NCBI GenBank assembly: GCA_017562135.1
Contig: QEYB01001642.1
Span: 1-64,000, forward strand
Source of the DNA: Dipylidium caninum
Lineage: Eukaryota; Platyhelminthes; Cestoda; Cyclophyllidea; Dipylidiidae
Length of the DNA: 64,000 nt
Direction of reading: 5' to 3'
The translations under genes and the position numbers were made by a program. The notes beneath the pieces are model-generated. The model made no database searches and was not told the DNA's origin. It saw only the letters and a program-made list of their open reading frames with translations. The number at the start of each line of letters is the position of its first letter. The first letter of the stretch is position 1. Shown in pieces: positions 24,160-33,787 of the stretch.

Positions 24160-25767
24160 TTACCAAGATCCATGCAACGAATACTTACCTCTTTTAAGAG
24201 GAGCGACTGTCTGAAACCGTATAAGGCTCCTACCGTTTGGTGGCTTGTGATCCTTATGCAGTCGGCAGAGTATTCGGAGAGTCTTGTGATTACACCACAA
24301 TACTAATGTAGCCCCGACTCCGACCGTCTCTGTGGAAATTACTTTCAAGAGGTGAGCGATCATTTCACCCGGTCTGTGGTCAAAATAACGCCAGAGAGAA
24401 CAGATCGCGCCCAACAATAATGGTCCAGCAACACAGAGGATCATGAGAACTCCTCTGTGCACAGCCCCTAGCAGGCGTTTCCGGTTGGCAGATGTTCTTA
24501 TCGCCTTTGTTGGCACACCGTAGGAAACTGTTAGGGAAACCTTGAGGTCCCCATATATCCGGATCAACGAGACCAGGGACAAAATTGAAAAGACAGTTCC
24601 GAACGAAATAAAACCAACTTCTGGTAGAATGACAGATAGGAAATACACGATTTTGTCAGAAGGGCCGATGTAGCAGGAGTGGGTGAGGTCGTCCACACCG
24701 ATTTTGTCAAATAATAAGATACACGTTGGTGGGAATAGGGGCAAAACCCAGGCCATTGCGTGAAACCATGTGTCCAGCCTCTGAATGACTTCAGACGCCC
24801 AGCCTTTGCGGGCAGAGAGGAACCACGACAGAGACAGCACGCTGAACCAAATCCCCATCGCAGTCCGTGCGTAATAAGCAAGAGCGAATTGAATCGCGCA
24901 CGAGATGTTCGTGATTCCGTACTCCGCAGTGCTAAAGTATGCGCATTGAAGTGTGGTACTGCGAAAGAGCACTTGAGGCAGATACGATGCAGTCTCGAGG
25001 ATACATGCAGTCGTTAGAAAAATTAGAGGTCGTAATGGGTGAAGAAAGCGATTTTGGTTGCACACGTAGAGACATATCGAGACAAGACAAAGTGGCGCAT
25101 TTATGGATGCACAAACAATTAGAGTGTATTTTGCAATTTCCTTCTGGTGAAATGTAAATTCACTATAACAGGGAGAAGCGGTCTTCAAGAAGCTGCTAGT
25201 AGTTGTTGATGCTTCATAAGAGGCAAGGTTGGGAACTGGCGTTGAAAACGCGTCTAAATCAAAAGACTGTGGTCTAATACAAATTTCATCGTTTGTGGGT
25301 AGTTTGGAGCAGTTCAATTCATCAGGCCAGAGGAAGTGAAATTGTTGCATTTGGGGCGAGCAAAGCTGACGCACGTGGCTGCAGAAAGAGGCGCAGGGCC
25401 GCAAGTAGATCACCTCATCCATACTCTTTACGCACATGGGGAAATAGACGGAACAAAGGAAAAACTCCAAGTAGCTGGAACAACCGAGTTTTAATAGAGG
25501 AGCGTAATCGCGTATTCGCCTTCCAGACTCCATCTGGCTTGTAAGTCCGATGACATTAGGCAAGTAGGTGTGAGTATATTCCAAACCCAGGCACGAGGGC
25601 TCGTTAATGGGTAAACACTGCCCTTGCGTTCCCCCATTTAACATGTCAGATACATATAGCAAAGGCTTTGATGTCCGATCGATGGGAGTTTTAACAGAGT
25701 TGATTGTTCGAATGACGAGGGTAAAGACGATGGCTGACAGACAGACTGAAAAGGGGCTCGTGTGCAT
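24160..25767 (-). CDS. Frizzled family Wnt receptor
   Basis: Seven-pass plasma-membrane receptor for Wnt ligands, signalling through Dishevelled. Read from ATG 25767 (the first in-frame ATG; it opens directly into a signal peptide, MHTSPFSVCLSAIVFTLV), this exon encodes 535 residues. The cysteine-rich ligand-binding domain spans about residues 51-163 with all ten cysteines, including the WPDELNC motif. A Ser/Thr linker follows, then seven membrane segments (about 214-490). After the last helix stands KTLRIL (from residue 495) where frizzleds normally carry KTxxxW: the tryptophan is replaced by leucine. A strong GTAAGT donor at 24188-24183 lies in the frame after ...APLKR, so the terminal residues KYSLHGSW may be intronic read-through and the true tail may lie on a further exon. 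The gene is head to head with DNALI1, 611 bp between start codons. No frame breaks. The subtype is not assigned. Confidence 0.95.
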   Translation of the reverse strand: MHTSPFSVCLSAIVFTLVIRTINSVKTPIDRTSKPLLYVSDMLNGGTQGQCLPINEPSCLGLEYTHTYLPNVIGLTSQMESGRRIRDYAPLLKLGCSSYLEFFLCSVYFPMCVKSMDEVIYLRPCASFCSHVRQLCSPQMQQFHFLWPDELNCSKLPTNDEICIRPQSFDLDAFSTPVPNLASYEASTTTSSFLKTASPCYSEFTFHQKEIAKYTLIVCASINAPLCLVSICLYVCNQNRFLHPLRPLIFLTTACILETASYLPQVLFRSTTLQCAYFSTAEYGITNISCAIQFALAYYARTAMGIWFSVLSLSWFLSARKGWASEVIQRLDTWFHAMAWVLPLFPPTCILLFDKIGVDDLTHSCYIGPSDKIVYFLSVILPEVGFISFGTVFSILSLVSLIRIYGDLKVSLTVSYGVPTKAIRTSANRKRLLGAVHRGVLMILCVAGPLLLGAICSLWRYFDHRPGEMIAHLLKVISTETVGVGATLVLWCNHKTLRILCRLHKDHKPPNGRSLIRFQTVAPLKRGKYSLHGSW

Positions 25768-26378
25768 GCCACGGAGGCTTAGTGAAAATGACGGCACAAG
25801 TTCACGTGTTTTCGGCAACCAGTCAGAGGTGAGGGGTAGATTTTACGATTGACCACCGAGGCTAAGGGAACCGCAATAAAGCTTCGGCTGACATGAACTG
25901 AGTCAACGCATATAATTGGATTTTCCGGCATTGCATGAGTTGACCTCTACGTACGCATCCGCGCCCGCGCCAAGGCCTTAAATTCGTTGACCTGAGGAAA
26001 GATTTGCCAAAATGGCCAGGCTATAATCTCCAGTTGAAAAAGACTTTAAAGGCAAATAGGGCGGTAACAATATAAACTTCTCAATCAATAACTCATCCTC
26101 TAAATTGACAGCCAATGAGTTTGCTGGCAAACGGAAGCGTCTATTTATGGTAAAAGTATGCTGAGAAGAGTGTCAATTTCCACAAAATACACAGGCGATT
26201 AAACGCACGGGTGCAGAGAAAGTGGTTGAGAGGCGTGGAGACTTTCAAAGCCGTCAGCGCACATTTCTGGAGCGAATTCGGCTCCGCTAATGAGAGTCGC
26301 CCCACCTGCATGCATGGGGCGATCGATAAATCGATTGCAGACATTTTCGCGCTGCGTGAAAAGGTGCACGGCCTCGGC
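25768..26378. promoter_or_regulatory. Shared intergenic region of divergent frizzled and DNALI1
   Basis: 611 bp between the start codons of two divergently transcribed genes, so it must contain both promoters and 5' UTRs. No TATA box or factor site can be assigned with confidence. Part of the 3' side (26211-26378) is open in the DNALI1 frame and could be coding if translation starts at ATG 26310. Confidence 0.5.
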
Positions 26379-27266
26379 ATGAGTCAGGAGCAGCGGCTCA
26401 TTGTGCCCGAGACGAGTCTGCTTAAGTACAAGAATCCGGTGCGCGTGTCCCGAAAACCCTCCAAATCCGGCGACAAGGATGTGAGCAGTTTCGACCCACG
26501 CAAAATCTGCGAAATGCAGTCCATGGAGAGCATTCTGGCCAGCATAATGCCCCCAAGAAGGTTGGAGATCAAGGGAGATCTTTTCGTCCAGGAGGTCTCC
26601 TCAACACCGGCATCACGAGCAGAAGTTGTTCAATTAACGAAACAGCTTGACCAGCAGCTTGAGGCAAGGGGTGCCAAAATGACGGGAATCTGCCCTGTTC
26701 GGAGAGAGCTGTTTTCTCAAGTGAGTTCATCAATAACTTTATTACAATCCGCATAAATTGAAGATGCCCTTGCATTTAATAAAGTGAGACAATGAATAGC
26801 TTTTTGTATCCGCCCAAATCCAGGGGCAAAGTAGGCATTGAGAAACGTCCATTTCATACTGGTTCAGGTGTTCGACGAGTTAATTCGCCAACTAACCATC
26901 CACTGCGCCGAGCGGGGTCTGCTGTTGCTTCGGGTGCGCAATGAGGTGCAGACGACCATATCGGCCCTGCAGTCGATATACGCCTCGGGCGTGGTGTTCG
27001 GCCTGCAGAAGTCGTTGGCGCGCGAGGCGGACCGCAGACACCAGACCACCCGAGTGTCCGACTTGGAGGCGGAGATAGCCAATCTGGAGAAGAGGATCAA
27101 AATCGAGGCCCTCAATTGCAAGGCTTTGGAGGAAAAGGAGGCCAATCGGCTGGCAGCCGCCACGCGCAGGGCTGAGGAAGATGTGAACTTTTTGCGCAAG
27201 GGTCATGAACAACTGAAAAATCAGCTGGAAGATGTTTTGAACCAGTTCAAACTGGCCACTGAATAG
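26379..27266 (+). CDS. DNALI1: Axonemal dynein light intermediate polypeptide 1 (p28)
   Basis: p28 light chain of inner-arm dyneins, which move ciliary and flagellar axonemes. Two exons, 26379-26720 and 26868-27266, are joined by a GTGAGT...GGTTCAG intron in phase 0 and give 246 residues, close to vertebrate DNALI1. Family blocks are clear: SLLKYKNPV near the start, ILASIMPPR, VSSTPASR, TGICPVRRELFSQ at the exon end, FDELIRQLTI and CAERGLLLLRVRNE at the start of exon 2. The C-terminal third is a Lys/Glu/Arg-rich coiled coil (about residues 170-240). ATG 26379 was chosen because it puts the SLLKY motif about 13 residues in, as in vertebrates; the frame stays open upstream and ATG 26310 is an alternative. 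The frame is intact. Confidence 0.97.
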
Positions 27267-27330
27267 TTTCGTCCGAAAAATTTTGCAGGATTTTTACTAT
27301 AATCCGCCATAGTTGGAAAGAATTATGTCC

Positions 27331-27336
27331 AATAAA
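27331..27336 (+). promoter_or_regulatory. Polyadenylation signal of DNALI1
   Basis: AATAAA 65 bp after the DNALI1 stop codon. Confidence 0.6.
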
Positions 27337-28200
27337 ACTACCACTAATAATGCTATTGCCGCTGTTGCTGCTGCCGCTGCTGCATGCGACGTTCTCCGAG
27401 CGACAAGAATTTTTGGGTGCCGTTTATCCTTTCCAACTCCCCTGTTTTATCACTTCACGTATAAAAATCCTATTAAACGCTTGATCGTGGCAACTTTTAT
27501 GGAACAGGAGGACAAGTCAAAGTGAGATTATGTGCTTGCACTTCGGTATACTCTATGCTTCCACCACGTCCACGCCAGATTATTATACAACATGATTTGC
27601 ACCTCTAAATGAAGGTACTACTCTGAGCAAAAGTATAAAATCGAACAAATCGCCTCCATTTCTGAACGACAAGGTGTTGCACATTACTATCCTACGGTCT
27701 CGACGCGATTGAAGCTGTTTGAAAGTAGCCATTTCGTTTTAATCCTCATGCAAAGTGTGCTTCGTCAGGGCGTCTCTGTGTAGGCGGGAAACCGGGATCG
27801 GGGCTTACCGGAAATGGCAGTGAGCACTTACGCTAACAAACCCACTTGGTTACTCAGACATCAGCCTATTCCGGGCAATCTCGAGTCCGCTCTTCCCTCC
27901 ACCTCTCAGTAAATACTACGGCCAGTTCGAATGGTTAATTGTCGACGAAAGCCTACCGCATTTTCTGCACATGCTACCATGAACAATGTAAAGAATCCGG
28001 TAAGGAGGTATTCCGCCTCAACTCTTAATTTGCCTTTCGCCTGATGGAACTCTCAGTAATAACTGCAAAAGTTGCGACTTTCACTGGTCTACCGTCTAGT
28101 CTGATCCTCTCTTCTGTGTCAGCCATTGCTATTTGATGGAACGCCTAACGAAACCCCCTGGGCCGTAAGTTAGACATGCACAAACGAGGCAAATAGAGGG

Positions 28201-28206
28201 TTTATT
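28201..28206 (-). promoter_or_regulatory. Polyadenylation signal of symporter copy B
   Basis: AATAAA on the minus strand 116 bp beyond the stop codon of the downstream symporter copy. Confidence 0.6.
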
Positions 28207-28321
28207 GGGAAGATTTCAGTGGGACACCTCTCACCGGCGATAAATGTGCATATTTCGTATAATGAAGGGCCGACGTGAGGACGTCGGATGTCTTCAACTC
28301 CCACTGTTGCTCGCCGACTCG

Positions 28322-31300
28322 TTAGCGCCGTGGGGGAGGCGCGGCTGCTGGCAACGCGAAAACAGCAGCCCCCGAGAGTGCGTTGCCCAAACGTCTACCC
28401 AAAGAGACTGCGCTCAGCATCGGCAACAGGACAGCAGTCAGCAACGAGAAAATCAGCCAGGAAAAGATGAAAATTATCTAGAAAACAGAGGCCACTTCTC
28501 AGTCAGAATTTAATTGGCTGAGTAGGGAAAGGAAAAGTTTGTTATTTTATCTGTTATTGTTACGCACCAGAGCCTGACTGATGAAATGACGGTAAATGCG
28601 CAGTACGCGCCACTCAATCGCAGTCCTAGCCTATCTGCCGGTGTTGAAGTGATTTTTATAGCTGTTCCACCCTGGAAACCACGGGTGTCGTCTCAAAGTA
28701 TACTGTCAGTCGGCCTGTGTACCTACTGTTTCGTATTTACGCGACAAGATAAATACGAGATAGTAGAGCATTACCCAGGATCTGAAGCCCGTTGGGGTGG
28801 ACACCTTTGGAATGTATGCGAGGCTCAAGAGAAGCGCGGCAAAGATCAAGCACAGGAGCACTCCTGCGCAGGCGACCATTCTGACTGGCCTCATGGCCTT
28901 GCTGAGCTGCTCACCCGTCAGGAGACGCGACTGCGGAAGGTGAAGTCGAAAGGCCCTGCAAGGCAGCAGAGACTAGTGAACTTGTGACATGATAACAGGT
29001 GCGAGGTAATTAGTCCACTTACTGCGAATACAGACGTTCCCAAGGGTCAAGTGGGCTTCCCAGATCCAAGGCACGCAGCCACGAAAGTTCAGCTTTCTCC
29101 TTACTGAAGCTCGGGCATTTCTTCTGTTTGGATGCCAGGACAATTGTCACGGGAATGAGAAAACTGCAAGTTCCTCCAATCCCACAGGCCACCAAAGTGA
29201 TTTCATTAGGGCCTGGGAATAGAGGGAATGTTGACACTTCACTTTACTTAATTGCGCAGACAAGAGGCAATAGAATCCGCAATTCTATCCTAACTACTTT
29301 GACAGACAACGAGATGAGGGAAAATCACCCATTTCTGCTAAGGAGGTCCCCTTGGCTATAGTTATACATCATTTGTTTCACCTTTAATGCTTCAAGGCAT
29401 CGCTCCAACTCAACTAGTTTACGAGTAGGACAAACAATATACTCACTCAGCGATAAAGTTGCCTGATTCCCCAGTACATGTAGAACGGTCCATATGGTTA
29501 GGGAGACGGTGGCGCTCGCGGTTGTTCCTATCAAAACGGCCGCCTCCGTCAGCTGGTCCCAAAAGAGGGCGAGGACAAAGCTGCCAACGGCTCCGACCAC
29601 GCAGTTGTGCGGAAATTCGCTCAAAACCAGTTCGCCCACCTGAAGGGCAAATTTCGTGTGGCGACTTTATGGAGCTGACTGAAAAAATCTCGAAAAGGTG
29701 ACCTCTTCCTTACAACACACGATCTTTTGTTTAAACAGGCGTCCCGATTTTTGCGAACAACGAAAAGCAGTTGGAAACCATAGAGCTCCTCCTGAACTGG
29801 CACTTAATAACCTGATCGCTCGAGCATCCTTGAGGAGACAGGTTTGCCGCAGACGAAAGAAGTGTCTCCTTCCGACCCTTTGGGCCACGCCATTGCCAGT
29901 TGTTTCGTCCTCAACTATTTACTAGCTGACCTGTCAGCAATGAACGCAGATGCTTAACAGAGCAGCAGAGAGGCAGTTAATGACACCCCTAAGGTGAAAG
30001 GCAACCAGACTGCCACACCACGCCACTCCCGGCAATTATTATGCTCTCTTCCGCAAAATGGTAGGCGCTCGCTATAGCGAAGGTGTGCCGGTCCACAGCC
30101 CATTGCTGCCTGGTTGTGTGTGAGGGTGGTGGGAACAGCGAGCGTCCACTTTCACACGGTGGCGCCAGTTCCTCAGCCCCTTTCTACAACTGGCCATAAT
30201 TCCTCGACCCTAATGTTTGCTCCAGTTAACCTTAGTCGGGCCACTTTTGGCTGGCAGTCTGACAGTGGGTCAACTCGGTTGCACGGGAAGCCGAGGCTGG
30301 GGGCGCCGCTCGTAAGGGGCGGGTGGACGGCCCTGCCTCGCCATCGAATGGGCGCAACATTCACACCCGCGCTCACCGAAAAGTAATTCAGCACTAGTCC
30401 CAAGGGGATGACCACGCAGAGGACGATGAGGACAGAAGTTCTGCGCACGTGCCTCAGCCCCTTCACATATCTGATGTAAAGACTGTGCATGTGGCACCTG
30501 AGGGCGTAGCTTTGGTGAGCGATCTTGCCGGGCCTATACAAATGAAAAATGCATTACAAGTCAGATTTTTCAAAGTTAACCGCTGAGCTACTGTCCTCTG
30601 GAGCACGTCTACGTGACGGCCAATGCAGTTGCCGGCATCTGATGAACCGCTTTGGCACGACCGCATGATGGTGGCTGATGGTCAAATACCTACGCTGTGT
30701 CCCGACAAGATGGGCAGTCAATCGGGTCGCAGCACTGGCATCTGTCTTTCGGTCGAGTCTTCTCGGCTTTGGATTTGCCGCAGAATGTGCAGCATCTCAC
30801 GTCGTAACACACTCTAAAGGGCTGTAAAAACCTGCAATGTAGTTTGGCTCAGACTTTCTGGCCGTGCTCGGTGACGAGCGGCTCCAACTCACGCGTAGGT
30901 ACACAGCATACAGATCCAGCGTCAAAATCTTGATGATGGAGAAAATCTGCAACACCGTTGTGGTTGTCACTATGAAGGCGTGGAGAGAGAAAACCACGAA
31001 GAGCCCGTCTTGCCCGAGAAGATGCGTCGCTATTGCCACCGTTGGGCTCGCTAAAAGGGTGAATCGCGGGAATTTTAAGTCCTCCCGGGGGCGTAATTTG
31101 CCTTAACAACTCCATTCCTGCCACCGTGGCCTCTTCATTAGGAGTAAGGGCAGTTAAAAAGGCCTTTTCCACATGCGCACAACTCACTCTCTGACTCGAA
31201 GCTTTGCTTGAACGCATTCAGCGCCAAACTCCCAAACCCGCAACTGTTGCCGAACATCAAGGGGAAGGCACACCAAATGAAGATGGCCACCAGGATTCCC

Positions 31301-33787
31301 AGACCCTCCTCACCAGGAGCAAAGAACGAACAAGTCTCCCAGATGGCCTGGTCGAACATAATTTCGCCACACTGCACTGGAAGGAGATAAAAGACGACTG
31401 ATGTAGGCTGCTGCTTCGTCTAAATTTGTTTGTATGTTGCAGGGTGAGGGTGCTTCAGCTTGTGTACTATCTAAAAGCTTCTCGGTATTTCTTCTTCCAA
31501 GCAGTAATTCTGAAGGAAGAAGGACTATTTACCTGAAAATGCTTCTTACTTCCCATTTTTTTCCTAGTTCAAACACCATTTTCCCATTTGAAGACATCTT
31601 TCGCCTTAATGCTTGGTGTGAATTTACTGAACAAATTTTGTGTCCACTAAGTTGTGGCTCAGTCCTCCCAGCGAACACATCACGGCCTCATCTTTTCTCC
31701 GTCGCACACACAACATTACGTGATTTCGAATCTCAAGGGCGTAATAGTGAGGCTGCCACCTACTGAAAAGTTTGCTCAGCCCCATTTCAATCGAGACGGA
31801 GCTGCCTCTCTCCCATGCGTGTTCGATTTCGGCACGCCGCGTCGCGTTGTAGACATTTTCGATGGATCCTGTGAGGTTCAAAAGAAATCGAGCCATAAAG
31901 AAAAGTTGTGACTTGATTAGAAAATGTCTAACATGCAGGTGCGACGTGGAAGGACGTCGGCTTCTTCTTCTCATCCAGCCCATATTCACCCAGGTCTAAA
32001 TTTAACGTTAACGGGGCTGGTTGCTGGCCTCGCTTTAATTAAAAAAATAACGCACGTGCTGATAATGGCGATAATAATGATAATAATAGGATATCCTCTC
32101 ACCTAGCAACCCGCTTTCATCATAGAAGAATACCTTGACGGCGATTACCAGCGTCGTTGTTAAGAGGTAGAGGAAGAGGAGGAAGCTAAATGGAAGGAGG
32201 TTGGACATGCTCCCGGCACTTGCACAGATCTCAGCGACGATCACGGTGATCATCCACGTCATTTCGAAGGTCACCTCGTTCGACATAACCGCGTAGAAGT
32301 CGCTGCCCACTAGTCAAGGTACACGGACACCGTTCCAGTGTGGCGTGCGTGAAAAGGCATCTGGCCTACTTTCGTCGCCCGGTGTCCACCCTACTCATGC
32401 TGTGATGACTTCAAGTGGACTTAATTGTTTCGCCGTAGTTAGTTTCGTGCTAAGGCGATGGGATGTCTAACTGCAGTCTGGTTAGGGTGTTTTTCCTACC
32501 AAAAATCATTAGCCCACTTCATAGTTTACCGCTAATTTTGTACCCTTTTGGGCTTGGCTGTGGCCTTGGCGAGGGGAGAGAAGGGCATTCAGTAGGGATA
32601 AGACAGGGCTTTTAAGGGTCTGCCTCGTTTTTACATTCGAGGTGTCGATGCACCGTTAGGCTTCTCGGGGGAGAAAGGACACAGCTCCAATGGTCCAAGC
32701 TCTTTCCGGTGTACTGCCACGAGAGGCAGCACGTGAGGCAAACATTCTGCTCTCTCGATCTTCTCAATACAGAGAGGGCGCAGACTTACCTTTTACGACG
32801 GCTGCAATTATGGAGATGTTGTTCAGAATGGTGAGAAAGCAAAACACGAGGTGGACTCGTTTCCCAAATCGTGCGAGCATAAACTGAGGGAAGGTTTCTG
32901 CTCCTGGGGCTTTGGTACGAAACTGGGTGATGAGGAGTGCCATCAAGGAGAAAGGCATCGCAGCGCCCACCACGTACCAAACCGGGCCCGACAAGCCGTA
33001 CTAGTGCAGAGGTCAAGGAAATTGTGCCTTATCACCTGGACTGGGCATTAGGGGAGGCCTAGCCACAGCGCGGTGGACATCGTCTCCCACCCGCACTGCC
33101 AACTGGGGCACTCCCGTGAAGTGACAGTTGACTTAATTCAGAGAAAAACTATTATCACACAACAAAAGACACAACGTCACAGAATAGGGCCTGAGACACG
33201 ATGGGATCTACTCTCTGGCAAACTGAGGAAATGAGGCAGTCCTGCGGACAGGCCGCCGAATAAGGCAACATCACCTGCACCGCCGAATAACTGCTGGTTG
33301 TGAGCGCAGAAGTGCCCGTAGAATGCATGGCCAAGGCGACTGCAACGGTCCCAAAATTAATCCAACTCCTTTCATGGTTTGCCGATGGTCGGGTCTTTGG
33401 TAGGCAAATAAGAGGATGTCACTAATTATGAACAGTTGGTTAGGACGGAAGGGCTAATTGCGGCGAATGCTACGGTGAGGGCGCCAAGGAGGAGGTTGAG
33501 GTGCAGCCCTCCTCCTCCTCTCGCCTCTCATCTCTCACGCCTCACTCTCCACTCATTATAAAAGGCTTCTTATCCGCTTATACAAGAGATGCTCTTGTAA
33601 CGTGGAATTCATGGAAATAGGGACACAAAAGGGAAGTAAAAGAGAATACGCCACTTGCCTGTTTATTTAGCACTCGCAAATAAAGTCGGATGGCAACATT
33701 GACAATCAACATGAGAAGAGGATAAAAAATAATTAACAAGAAGTCATCAACCCAACTAGAGGGCATGCGATTAACTCGTGTGCCCAT
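28322..33787 (-). CDS. DUR3-like sodium/solute symporter, copy B
   Basis: Member of the solute:sodium symporter (SSF) family nearest to DUR3 urea/polyamine symporters; a multi-pass membrane transporter whose substrate is inferred only from family. Thirteen exons: 33787-33659, 33394-33275, 33000-32790, 32309-32103, 31868-31764, 31376-31188, 31050-30893, 30821-30694, 30533-30377, 29639-29447, 29212-29023, 28955-28775, 28477-28322. Phases agree throughout and give 707 residues with no frame break. Family blocks: GLSGPVWY and KAPGAETF...ARFGKRVHLVFC (exon 3), FDQAIWE (exon 6), LTLDLYAVYL (exon 7), like DUR3 TYDIY. Exon 8 (residues about 374-416) is a hydrophilic insert with nine cysteines, including CCTFCGK and CQCC. 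The C-terminus ends in a hydrophobic helix then a proline/alanine-rich tail. The first intron uses a GC donor (33658). Downstream twin of copy A. Confidence 0.9.
32061..32091. repeat. ATA/ATG-rich trinucleotide tract in intron of copy B
   Basis: Imperfect trinucleotide run (AATAATGATAATAATAG type) just inside the intron after exon 4 of symporter copy B. Confidence 0.7.

Larger units (their letters stand above)
27267..28321. other. Convergent 3' spacer between DNALI1 and symporter copy B
   Basis: Holds the 3' ends of two convergent genes. AATAAA for DNALI1 is at 27331-27336 and a minus-strand AATAAA for the symporter is at 28201-28206. Nothing else recognised. Confidence 0.6.

Noticed and set aside
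24760..25157. Plus-strand open frames inside frizzled
   Set aside because: They are antisense shadows of the frizzled coding sequence, which has an unmistakable receptor architecture.
26864..27212. Minus-strand open frames of 106-111 codons
   Set aside because: Antisense shadows of DNALI1 exon 2.
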